Assembly (NCBI RefSeq): GCF_009901955.1 | Contig: NZ_WUTS01000001.1 | Span: 2,828,172 to 2,892,171 of the forward strand | Direction of reading: 5' to 3' | Length of the DNA: 64,000 bases | Origin: Halomonas icarae | GTDB taxonomy: Bacteria > Pseudomonadota > Gammaproteobacteria > Pseudomonadales > Halomonadaceae | Shown: positions 56,401 to 64,000 of the stretch, piece after piece | Layout: each line of letters starts with the position of its first letter | Numbering within the stretch: position 1 is the stretch's first letter | Notes under the pieces: model-generated | Databases searched by the model: none | Told to the model about the DNA's origin: nothing | The model's input: only the letters and a program-made list of their open reading frames with translations | Program-made: the position numbers and the translations under genes

Positions 56401-57928
56401 TCTGGCGAAAATAGTCGCTGAGCAGACGCGGCCTGGCGGAAAGCACCGCCATGGGGGTATCGTCGCCCATGGAGCCTACCGCCTCCTGGCCGCTCTCGCC
56501 CAGCGGACGCAGCAGGAGGTCCCGCTCCTCGAAACTGACCTGGAACATCTTCTGGGCCACGGCCAGGCCATCGGCGTCCATGTTATGGAAGCTGGCCAGC
56601 TCGGTGAGCGACGACTCCAGATATTGCGCCTCTTCCTTGAGCCAGCGCTTGTAGGGATAGGCCGACTTCAGCCGGGCATCGATATCCTCGGTATGCAGCA
56701 CCTCGCCGGTCACGGTGTCGACGGCCAGCACCTGCCCCGGTCCCACGCGCCCCTTGGCCACCACATCCTCCGGCGCATAGTCGTAGGTGCCGATCTCCGA
56801 GGCCAGGGTGATAAAGCCGTTCTTGGTGATCACCCAGCGCGCCGGTCTCAGGCCGTTACGGTCGAGCATGCAGAGTGCCTGGCGCCCGTCGGTCATCACC
56901 ACGCCGGCGGGGCCATCCCAGGGCTCCACATGCATGGAATTGTATTCATAGAAGGCGCGCAGCTCGGGATCCATCAACTCGACGTTCTGCCAGGCCGGCG
57001 GCACCATCATGCGCACCGCACGGTGCAGCCCCATGCCCCCCATCAGCAGCACCTCGAGCATGTTGTCCATGCTCGAGGAGTCGGAACCCACGGTGTTGAC
57101 GATCTCGTCGAGCTCGGCAATGTCGGGAAGCCGCTCGCAGACGAAATTCTCCTTGCGTGAATTGGCCCAGCCGCGATTGGCCTCGATGGTATTGATCTCG
57201 CCGTTATGGGCCAGCAGACGGAACGGCTGCGCCAGCGGCCAGCGTGGCGCGGTGTTGGTGGAGAAGCGCTGATGGAAGACGCAGATGGCGGTCTCCAGGC
57301 GCTCGTCACCCAGGTCCCGATAGAAGGCCGGCAGGTCCACCGGCATCACCAGCCCCTTGTAGGAGATCACCCTCTCGGAGAGCGAGCAGACGTAGAACGC
57401 CTCCTCATCGCGTAGCGACTGCTCGGCCAGGCGACGAGCCATGAACAGGTCGACCTCGAAGCGCTCGGCGCTGCCGTTTCTGCCCGGCTCCACGAACAGA
57501 TGGCGAATACGCGGCAGGCACTCCAGCGCCATGGGGCCACACACCGAAGCATCCACCGGCACCTCACGCCAGCCACGAATCACCAGGCCGCGGGCGCGTA
57601 GCTCGCCCTCGAGCACCTCGGCAGCATGCTCGGCGCGGGCATCGTCATCGGGCAGGAACACCGCCCCCACCGCATAACGCTCGCCCAGGGCGGTGCCCAG
57701 CGCCTCCTCGGCCACTTCACGCATGAAGGTGTCGGGCAACTGCAGCAGCAGGCCGCAACCGTCGCCGGTCTTGCCGTCGGCGGCAATACCACCGCGATGC
57801 GTCATGCAGGTGAGAGATTCGATGGCGGTGCGCAGCAGCTCATGGCTGGCACGCCCCTCCATATGGGCGATCAGGCCGAACCCGCAGTTGTCGCGGAACT
57901 CGCCGGGCTGATATAGACCACTGTTCAT
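53477..57928 (-). CDS. gltB: Glutamate synthase (NADPH), large subunit
   Basis: Makes two glutamates from glutamine and 2-oxoglutarate. The 1483 residues contain an N-terminal Ntn amidotransferase, with nucleophile Cys15 (after a short cleavable propeptide) in [11 protein letters not shown] central linker domain follows, then an FMN/3Fe-4S synthase barrel ([10 protein letters not shown]; cluster cysteines in [12 protein letters not shown]) and the C-terminal beta-helix. The C-terminus ends inside a 22-bp repeat. It is transcribed with gltD. Confidence 0.98.
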
Positions 57929-58387
57929 AGGCGCGCCTCGATGAAATGGGTTTTTTCTTGCAGTAACCCCATGCTATATTCAAAGGTTTTTATCTCATGA
58001 TGCCAGGCGAGTGCCTCGCACCGACCTGCGCGGAAAAGGTGCGCCCAGAATAGCCAGCCGCCACACTGCAGCGCAATACCGGCGACCTCTCCTTACTCAA
58101 AAACCACCGACAAATCCGTGTGTTGCCTTTCAGGCTCGCTAAAAAAAACCCCACCGCTCAGTCACTTGCAATCACCATAAACGGAAAACAAACGAAACGA
58201 ATCCCGCATTAGACTTTTGTCTAAACAGAGCCATATCACCCATGCCAATAGCGCATACTCCATGCCAATCAATGGCTACCACCTCCTCCGGAGCCGCCTA
58301 CTCAGCAGCATAGACGAGGAACGCCCGCACCAAGGTGGCGCGGGCGTTCCGGTCAAAAGAGGTAGCGATCAAAAGAGAAAGACGAGG
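57929..58387. other. Intergenic region between aroB and gltB (459 nt, no gene seen)
   Basis: A long, relatively AT-rich gap for this genome, between gltB and the end of aroB. It should hold the gltB promoter; I see AT-rich stretches and a TATAGC-like -10 on the minus strand (57973-57979) but no full consensus pair. A 6-bp inverted repeat TTAGAC-TTTT-GTCTAA lies at 58209-58224. Short frames exist but lack ribosome sites. No RNA gene was recognised. Confidence 0.6.
58318..58350 (-). terminator. Stem-loop after aroB
   Basis: GGAACGCCCGC and GCGGGCGTTCC form an 11-bp stem with an 11-base loop 38 nt past the aroB stop. No T-run follows on the minus strand, so strength is uncertain. Confidence 0.55.
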
Positions 58388-59494
58388 TCAGCCGCGAGGA
58401 AACTGCTCCAGCAACTCCACCAGAAGCGCTTCCGGGGTGGCGTCATACACACAGGCATCGCCCATGGCACGCAGCAGCACCAGGCGCAGGCGACTGTCGA
58501 CGTTCTTCTTGTCGAGACGCATGCGCGACAGGAAGTCATCAACACCCATTCCGGCCGGGGCATCCAGCGGCAACCCCGCCAGCCGCAGGATCACCCGCAA
58601 CCGCTCGACATCACGCACCGAGAGCCAGCCCAGTCGCGCCGAAAGCTCGGCGGCCATCAGCATCCCGGCACCCACCGCCTCGCCGTGCAGCCAATCGCCA
58701 TAGCCCTGATGCGCCTCGATGGCATGACCGAAGGTATGCCCAAGATTGAGCAGCGCCCGCACCCCCTGCTCGGTCTCATCCTCGGCGACGATCTCCGCCT
58801 TGAGCGCACAGCTGCGCTGGATGGCGCCTGCCAGGGCGTCGGGTTCCAGCTCGCGCAATGCGGGCAGCGACCGCTCCAGCCAGGCGAGGAAGTCCGCATC
58901 GCGAATCAGGCCATACTTGATCACCTCGGCCAGCCCGGCGGAAAGCTCGCGGGGCGGCAGGGTGTCCAGGGTATCGGTATCGATCAACACCCCTCGCGGC
59001 TGCCAGAAGGCGCCGACCATGTTCTTGCCCAGCGGGTGGTTGATTCCGGTCTTGCCACCCACCGATGAGTCCACCTGGGCCAGCAGGGTGGTCGGCACCT
59101 GGATAAAGGCCACGCCACGCTGATAGCAGGCCGCGGCGAAGCCCACCATGTCACCGACCACCCCACCCCCCAGGGCCACCAGGGTACAGCGCCGATTGAA
59201 GCCCGCCTCGAGCAGCGCATCCCAGATGCGCGAGACATGCTCTAGGTTCTTGGTGGCCTCGCCATCCGGCAGCACCAGCTCGCGCACCTCCACGCCCTCG
59301 GGCAGAGCGGCGCGGCAGCGCTCAAGGTAGAGTGGCGCCACCGTCTCGTTGGTGACGATCATCGCCTGCTGTCCGGCCAGCCAGGGGGCCAGGACACCGG
59401 GCTCATTGAGCAGGCCGGGGCCGATATGAATGGGGTAGCTGCGACTGCCCAGCGCCACCTCGAGGGTGTGCGGGCCGGAAGGGGTCTGGGTCAT
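58388..59494 (-). CDS. aroB: 3-dehydroquinate synthase
   Basis: Second shikimate-pathway enzyme, 368 residues, NAD+ and Zn2+ dependent. It has [13 protein letters not shown], the [19 protein letters not shown] signature, [10 protein letters not shown], and histidine ligands in [12 protein letters not shown]. It starts 3 nt after the aroK stop. Last gene of pilNOPQ-aroKB, a conserved gammaproteobacterial arrangement. Confidence 0.98.
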   Translation of the reverse strand: MTQTPSGPHTLEVALGSRSYPIHIGPGLLNEPGVLAPWLAGQQAMIVTNETVAPLYLERCRAALPEGVEVRELVLPDGEATKNLEHVSRIWDALLEAGFNRRCTLVALGGGVVGDMVGFAAACYQRGVAFIQVPTTLLAQVDSSVGGKTGINHPLGKNMVGAFWQPRGVLIDTDTLDTLPPRELSAGLAEVIKYGLIRDADFLAWLERSLPALRELEPDALAGAIQRSCALKAEIVAEDETEQGVRALLNLGHTFGHAIEAHQGYGDWLHGEAVGAGMLMAAELSARLGWLSVRDVERLRVILRLAGLPLDAPAGMGVDDFLSRMRLDKKNVDSRLRLVLLRAMGDACVYDATPEALLVELLEQFPRG

Positions 59495-59497
59495 GGT

Positions 59498-60040
59498 TCA
59501 GGCCTTGGCTTGCAGAGGGTCGACCAGCCGCGTCAAGCGGCGGACGATATCGTTGACCACCGAGCGCGGACCACGCCGATCGGTGCGTACCGTCAGGTCG
59601 GCGGTGGCACGGTAGAGGGGGTCACGCTCACCGAACATCTGGCGCAGCACCGCCTCCTTGTCGGGGCGCTGCAACAACGGACGATTGCGATCCTTGGCGG
59701 TTCGCCTGAGCTGCTGCTCCACGGTGGTGAAGAGGTAGATGACGGTGCCACGCTCACGCAGCATGCGACGATTCTCCTCGCGTAGTACCGCACCCCCGCC
59801 GGTGGCGATCACCACCCCCTCGCGGTGGGTCAGCTCGTCGATCATCAAGGTCTCGCGATCGCGAAAGCCACCCTCACCCTCGACGTCGAAGATCCACGGG
59901 ATATCGGCACCGCAACGGTCCTGGATCTCATGGTCGGTATCCAGGAAGTCGCGAGAAAGCTCGGCCGCCAGGAGGCGGCCGATGGTGCTCTTGCCGGCCC
60001 CCATGGGGCCGATCAGTATCAGGTTGGGTAGTGCCAGCAT
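59498..60040 (-). CDS. aroK: Shikimate kinase I
   Basis: Phosphorylates shikimate, 180 residues. Walker A GPMGAGKS (11-18), the shikimate-binding DTDHEI and GFRDRE motifs and GGGAVLR are present. Its ATG shares a base with the pilQ stop, so translation is coupled to the pilus operon. Confidence 0.97.
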   Translation of the reverse strand: MLALPNLILIGPMGAGKSTIGRLLAAELSRDFLDTDHEIQDRCGADIPWIFDVEGEGGFRDRETLMIDELTHREGVVIATGGGAVLREENRRMLRERGTVIYLFTTVEQQLRRTAKDRNRPLLQRPDKEAVLRQMFGERDPLYRATADLTVRTDRRGPRSVVNDIVRRLTRLVDPLQAKA

Positions 60041-62199
60041 CAGCGAAGGGCCACACCGTCATCCAGGATTCGTGGGGTAATGAACACCAGCAACTCTACC
60101 TTGTCATCGCTCTGTTGGGTATAGCGGAACAGGTTGCCGAGCACCGGAATATCCCCCAGGAAGGGCGTCTTGATAAAGTTTTCCAGCTCTTCGGTCTGCA
60201 GGATCCCCCCCAACACCACGGTCTCGCCATTATCCACCAGCACCTGGGTCTCGATCTCGTTCTTGTTGATCGGCGGCTCCTCGCCAGGGTTGAACTCCCC
60301 GAAGGTGTCGTTGGTGATCGCCACATCCATGATGATGCGATTATCCGGGGTGATCTGCGGCGTCACCTCCAGGGAGAGCACCGCTTCCTTGAACTCCACC
60401 GCCGAGGCGCCACTGGCCGATGCCTCGCGGTAGGCACGCTCCTGCCCCTGCTTGATCACCGCGGTACTCTGATTGGCGGTAATCACCCGTGGCTGGGAGA
60501 TCGTATAGCTCTTGCCATCGCTTTCCAGCGCTCTCAGCTCGAGGTCGAGCAGAATATCACCAGACAAATACCCGAAGCTAAATGCTGAGACAGGGTTTGC
60601 ACTACCTAGGTCAACAGTTAGCCCACCCCGACTAAATAGATCAGGTGCATCGTTTTCAATCTGAACAACCCCATCCGTGACTGTTGTTGTCGTACTGCCT
60701 TGCAACTGCTCACCGCCTGAGTAGCGACGCCCACCATCACCAATATAAGGATTTCCTGTTGATGCACCTCGCGTATTAAAACGCCCACTGCTAGTTGATG
60801 ACGCCCCCCAGTTCACGCCTAGCTCCCGAGCAGCACTATTGCTAGCAATGACGATACGCGCCTCGATCTGTACCTGGCGCACCGCCACATCGAGACGCTC
60901 AAGCGTATCCATGATCGTGCTGATCTGCTCGGCGGTATCTTGAATCAGCAGGGTATTGGTACGCGGATCCACCGCCACCTTCCCGCGCTCGGTCAACAGG
61001 CCGAAACCATCCTGCCCCCGCAGCAGCGCGGCGATATCATTCGCCTTGGCGTAATTGACCTGAATATATTCGGTCTCCAGCGGCGCCAGAACCTCCAGCT
61101 GCTCGCGGGTCTCGAGCTCCAGCTGCTCGCGCTGGGCCAGCTCGGCGGCCGGAGCCACCACGATCACATTGCCCTCCTGGCGGCTGGCCAGACCATGACT
61201 CTTGAGCACCAGGTCCAGCGCCTGATCCCAGGGCACATCCTCGAGATTGAGGGTCACGCGACCCTGCACGCTATCGCTTGCGACCAGGTTGAGACCGGTG
61301 AAGTCGGCGATGATCGCCAGCACCGAGCGCACCTCGATATCCTGGAAATTGAGGGTAATCCGCTTGCCGGTGTAGGGAAACTGCTCGCGCACCCGCCGCT
61401 CCTGCTGCTGGCGGGTAACCGGCTGGGCCTCGATGGTCAGCTGGCGGCCGCTCTGGGTAGAGACCATGGCATAGTCTCCACTTCCCTGAATATTCAGGAC
61501 GACACCGTTGCGCCCCACCTGCGGCGTCACCCGCTGCAGCGGGGTGTCGAAGTCGCTGACATCGTAGACCTGGTCCAGCGAGGCGGGCAGATCGACCCCC
61601 ATCAGCTCGGCGGTGATCCGGTTGCGACCGGTCTCGCGCACCCGGGCATCGATGCCGGCACGATCGAAGGTGACCACCAGCCGGCCGGCACCATCGTTAC
61701 CACGACGAAAGTCGATATCTTCGACGCTTGGTCCGCGACTGACCGGCTGGCGGGAGGACGATGCGGGCTCAGCCGTCGACGCGTCGGTAGTCGACGCCAC
61801 GCCGGTATCGGCGGCACCGCCACCAATGGCCAGGCGCAAGCGGTTGCCCTGCTCTCGGGTGTTGTAGGGCAGCGGCCCCTCGAGATCGAATACCAGACGG
61901 GTCCTCGAGCCCGCCTCCAGGGCGGTAACCCGCTGCACCCCGCCAATACCCAGGGAGTAGCTGCGACGATCGAGGCGGTTATCGGTCTCCATCAGATCGA
62001 TGGTCAGCCGTGCAGGATCGTCAATGCGATAACCACGCACCTCGGGAACCAGGCCGGAAAACTCAAGATCGACCTCAAGCTCACCGCTGGATCCTTGCCG
62101 AAAATCGAGCTCTTCGAGCGTCGACGCGGCCATAGCAGCCCCCGAGACCGCCAACATGGCGAGCAGCGCCACGGTACGCTTGATAATGTGTGCTTGCAT
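60040..62199 (-). CDS. pilQ: Type IV pilus secretin PilQ
   Basis: Outer-membrane secretin through which the type IV pilus emerges, 719 residues. It has a signal peptide (cut after about residue 25), two AMIN domains (about 28-270), an STN/N0 domain, N1 domains and a C-terminal secretin domain with [19 protein letters not shown] and the [22 protein letters not shown] end. Residues about 447-548 are encoded by a ~300-bp stretch of lower GC and different codon use. The start has a GGGAA site 8 nt upstream. Confidence 0.97.
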   Translation of the reverse strand: MQAHIIKRTVALLAMLAVSGAAMAASTLEELDFRQGSSGELEVDLEFSGLVPEVRGYRIDDPARLTIDLMETDNRLDRRSYSLGIGGVQRVTALEAGSRTRLVFDLEGPLPYNTREQGNRLRLAIGGGAADTGVASTTDASTAEPASSSRQPVSRGPSVEDIDFRRGNDGAGRLVVTFDRAGIDARVRETGRNRITAELMGVDLPASLDQVYDVSDFDTPLQRVTPQVGRNGVVLNIQGSGDYAMVSTQSGRQLTIEAQPVTRQQQERRVREQFPYTGKRITLNFQDIEVRSVLAIIADFTGLNLVASDSVQGRVTLNLEDVPWDQALDLVLKSHGLASRQEGNVIVVAPAAELAQREQLELETREQLEVLAPLETEYIQVNYAKANDIAALLRGQDGFGLLTERGKVAVDPRTNTLLIQDTAEQISTIMDTLERLDVAVRQVQIEARIVIASNSAARELGVNWGASSTSSGRFNTRGASTGNPYIGDGGRRYSGGEQLQGSTTTTVTDGVVQIENDAPDLFSRGGLTVDLGSANPVSAFSFGYLSGDILLDLELRALESDGKSYTISQPRVITANQSTAVIKQGQERAYREASASGASAVEFKEAVLSLEVTPQITPDNRIIMDVAITNDTFGEFNPGEEPPINKNEIETQVLVDNGETVVLGGILQTEELENFIKTPFLGDIPVLGNLFRYTQQSDDKVELLVFITPRILDDGVALR
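60555..60860 (-). other. Low-GC, codon-atypical segment inside pilQ
   Basis: By hand count, 60541-60840 is 51% GC, while 61081-61200 in the same gene is about 70%. On the coding strand it is full of codons rare in neighbours (CTA, TCA, ACA, AGT, GGT, AAT, TTT, GCA). It encodes a Gly/Ser/Thr-rich stretch (including STSSGRF and STTTTV) in the gate-proximal part of the secretin domain. This pattern suggests a recombined-in allele segment. Confidence 0.75.
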
Positions 62200-62295
62200 G
62201 GCTGGTTCCCTTCCCCCTGCTTGACGTTGCTCCCCGGGAGCAATGATAAACTGCTGCGCTGTTCGCACTTGTTATTGACTGCCGAGCCTGCTGAG

Positions 62296-62832
62296 CTAGC
62301 CGCTCTGCTGGCCGTTGAGCTCGAGCCGCGTGGTGCGCTCGACCCAACCACCACGCCCGGTTGGCACGATCTCGATCAACTGTACCGTTGATGAGGTGAT
62401 ACTGACGATACGACCGAAATCGCTCCCCATATGGTTGCCCACCCGCAGCCGGTGAACCTGGCCATCCGGTGCATGCACCAGCGCGGAGGGCTGACCACCC
62501 TCGGTCAGGGTGCCTACCAGACGTAGCTCCCCGAGGCTATAGGCCTCCAGCGCTTCCCGCTCACGGCCCAGATCGGGCGCCAGGTCGGTGGCAACCTGAG
62601 TCTGCTGCTCCTCCTCGGGCATGCGCGGCACAAAGGGGCTGCGCAGATCGGCATATGTGTAGGGCACTGCTTCGAAATCGGGTATCTCCGGTAGCTCGAT
62701 CTCCGGTGCGGGGGCGGGATTGTTACGAATCTCGGCCAACTCGCGGTCGAGACTGGTCAGCTGCGGATCGGCACAGCCGACGACCAACAACAGGACTGCA
62801 CTCCCTGCGACTACTCTCTGCCCGGCCCTCAT
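62296..62832 (-). CDS. pilP: Type IV pilus assembly lipoprotein PilP
   Basis: A 178-residue inner-membrane lipoprotein linking PilN/PilO to PilQ. The signal peptide ends in the lipobox VVGC (Cys20). An unstructured Pro/Glu-rich region follows, then a beta domain (about 95-165: LGELRLVGTL, VHRLRVGNHMG) that binds PilQ N0. The ATG overlaps the pilO stop by 4 nt. A 96-nt gap with no distinct feature separates it from pilQ. Confidence 0.95.
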   Translation of the reverse strand: MRAGQRVVAGSAVLLLVVGCADPQLTSLDRELAEIRNNPAPAPEIELPEIPDFEAVPYTYADLRSPFVPRMPEEEQQTQVATDLAPDLGREREALEAYSLGELRLVGTLTEGGQPSALVHAPDGQVHRLRVGNHMGSDFGRIVSITSSTVQLIEIVPTGRGGWVERTTRLELNGQQSG

Positions 62833-63452
62833 GAGTCGCCCTCCGCGTCTTTCCGATAGCTGTAAGTTCGCGCCACCAGGGCAAGCCGCAGGTTGTGACC
62901 GTTATCCCCCTCCGGTGACAACGTCATGTCATGCAGGGTAACAATGCGTGGCAGGCCGGCGACGCCGGCCAGGAAGGCGGCGATACGGTGATAGTCGCCA
63001 CGCACCTGAATATCGAAAGGCTGCACGACATAGTGTTCCTGGGCCGCCGTGCCACGCAGACGGATGTAGTCGATCGTCAGCTGGTTGTCGAGGGCAGTCT
63101 CGGTGATATTGTCGAGCAGGGCCGGAATCTCCGCACCACTGGGCAACATCTCGCGCAGTTCGTCCATGCGCACCTCGAGAGCCTCCACCTGCTCACGAAG
63201 AGGCTCAAGCCTGGCGGCCAGCGCCGCCTTGGTTCTGAAGGCGCGAATCAACTGTGGCTCTTCGGCCCTGACCTGCTCGAGCTGTGCTTTGGCTGGCGCA
63301 GCCAGATACCAGTGCATGGCGAAGAAAGTCACACCCAGCGTCAACAGACAGAGCAGCAGCTGCAATGACCAGGGCCACACCCCGGCCTCCTTGATATCGA
63401 GCTCGCGCCAGTCCAGCTCGCGCAGCCGACGCATCTCGGCATTGAGGTTCAT
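62829..63452 (-). CDS. pilO: Type IV pilus inner-membrane protein PilO
   Basis: A 207-residue bitopic protein: short cytosolic N-terminus with the DWRELDIKEAGVWP motif, a membrane helix (about 28-48), a coiled coil (about 55-105) and a ferredoxin-like periplasmic core. It forms the alignment subcomplex with PilN and PilP. The ATG overlaps the pilN stop by 4 nt. Confidence 0.96.
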   Translation of the reverse strand: MNLNAEMRRLRELDWRELDIKEAGVWPWSLQLLLCLLTLGVTFFAMHWYLAAPAKAQLEQVRAEEPQLIRAFRTKAALAARLEPLREQVEALEVRMDELREMLPSGAEIPALLDNITETALDNQLTIDYIRLRGTAAQEHYVVQPFDIQVRGDYHRIAAFLAGVAGLPRIVTLHDMTLSPEGDNGHNLRLALVARTYSYRKDAEGDS

Positions 63453-64000
63453 GGCCTCTCCTCCTCGGTTCCGCCGGATGACTTTTCCGCGTGCGTTGCG
63501 GGCATGCGCTGACTCATGCTGAGACTGAAGCTTCTACGCTCCCCGCCGCCCTCGGCTTCGACTCCCGATAGCACCGGCTCGGTAAAGGAGGCTGCCGCCC
63601 CCAGCCGGCGCAGCTGATCCGACACCTGGCCGTTATCCTCGGCTCGCCCGGAGAGGCGCAGACCGTCATCCTGTCGGCTGAACTGGGTGTAATGCACTCC
63701 CTCCTCGAGACTGGTGATCAGATCGCTCATCACGTGAACCGTCTGGCTGCGCCCGTTCTGCAGCTCGGTAAAGACGCCAACCTTCTCGATCACCTGATCA
63801 CGAACCGTCTCCAGGTCGCCGACCTCTCTGATCGATGAGTCAAACTGACGAGTCTGGGTCTCGATATAGGCATTGCGCTGACGCTGAACCTCGACTTGCT
63901 GCTGATAGAACCAGGTCATGGCATAGCCTCCAGCAATTCCCAGCAGCGCCGCCCCCCCCAGTGCCACATAGAAGCGCTTGCTGCGCCGCGCCCGCTTCTC
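63449..64000 (-). CDS. pilN: Type IV pilus inner-membrane protein PilN, 5' end outside window
   Basis: Bitopic partner of PilO and, through its cytosolic N-terminus, of PilM. The open frame continues to the right edge (reading EKRARRSKRFYV before the membrane helix). The start, with the usual NLLPWR motif, lies just outside; about 10-15 residues are missing. Visible are the membrane helix, coiled coil, a ferredoxin-like domain and a polar tail longer than usual. The GTG at 63967 is internal. Confidence 0.93.
   Translation of the reverse strand, partial: EKRARRSKRFYVALGGAALLGIAGGYAMTWFYQQQVEVQRQRNAYIETQTRQFDSSIREVGDLETVRDQVIEKVGVFTELQNGRSQTVHVMSDLITSLEEGVHYTQFSRQDDGLRLSGRAEDNGQVSDQLRRLGAAASFTEPVLSGVEAEGGGERRSFSLSMSQRMPATHAEKSSGGTEEERP

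Overview
The window is a GC-rich (mostly about 65%) gammaproteobacterial chromosome segment and is almost entirely core genome. Gene content and order point to a Halomonas-like or other oceanospirillalean relative of Pseudomonas. The evidence is the recX-recA-pncC / mutS-fdxA order with a CsrB/RsmZ-type RNA next to fdxA, an SMC-type condensin instead of MukB, an smc-zipA-ligA order, a sodium-pumping oxaloacetate decarboxylase, and a type IV pilus pilNOPQ-aroKB block. The genus is inferred from recognition only; no database was consulted.

Layout. 0-7.6 kb: 3' end of xseA, a 1-Cys peroxiredoxin, the glrR-qseG-glrK envelope-sensing locus with an unannotated RNA locus upstream, and argA. 7.7-9.7 kb: phosphate transporter plus DUF47 partner. 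9.8-13.6 kb: CYTH protein, voltage-gated-type K+ channel, yciO-rnm, yciI. 13.8-23.5 kb: mnmC, yheU, ligA, zipA, smc. 23.5-30.6 kb: complete ccmABCDEFGHI operon, 19 nt upstream of smc. 30.8-31.9 kb: an SOS-controlled LexA/UmuD-fold autoprotease without a DNA-binding domain, coupled to yigZ. 32-35.5 kb: oadGAB. 35.6-37.4 kb: dusC, tandem repeats, tRNA-Arg, tRNA-Ser, csrA. 37.6-43.4 kb: lysC, alaS, recX, recA. 43.5-47.7 kb: pncC, mutS, fdxA and a CsrB/RsmZ-like RNA. 47.8-51.7 kb: pyrG-kdsA-eno. 51.8-57.9 kb: gltBD with tandem repeats at the junction. 58.4-64 kb: pilNOPQ-aroK-aroB.

The most interesting element lies between argA and glrK (about 5.4-6.2 kb, minus strand), the position that enterobacteria use for glmY. 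It contains three sites matching or approximating the GlrR operator TGTC-N10-GACA, an IHF-like site, a near-consensus sigma-54 -24/-12 promoter, about 480 nt of structured non-coding sequence and a strong intrinsic terminator, all before glrK. The RNA carries consecutive hairpins that display AGGA/TGGA/AGGGA in their loops in CsrA-site contexts, so it may link GlrK/GlrR to CsrA. A second and much clearer CsrB/RsmZ-type RNA lies between eno and fdxA, and csrA itself is also in the window.

Other points of note are a roughly 300-bp stretch of low GC and foreign codon use inside pilQ, the HTH-less SOS autoprotease, and two minisatellite-like arrays (21 bp after dusC, 22 bp at gltB/gltD).
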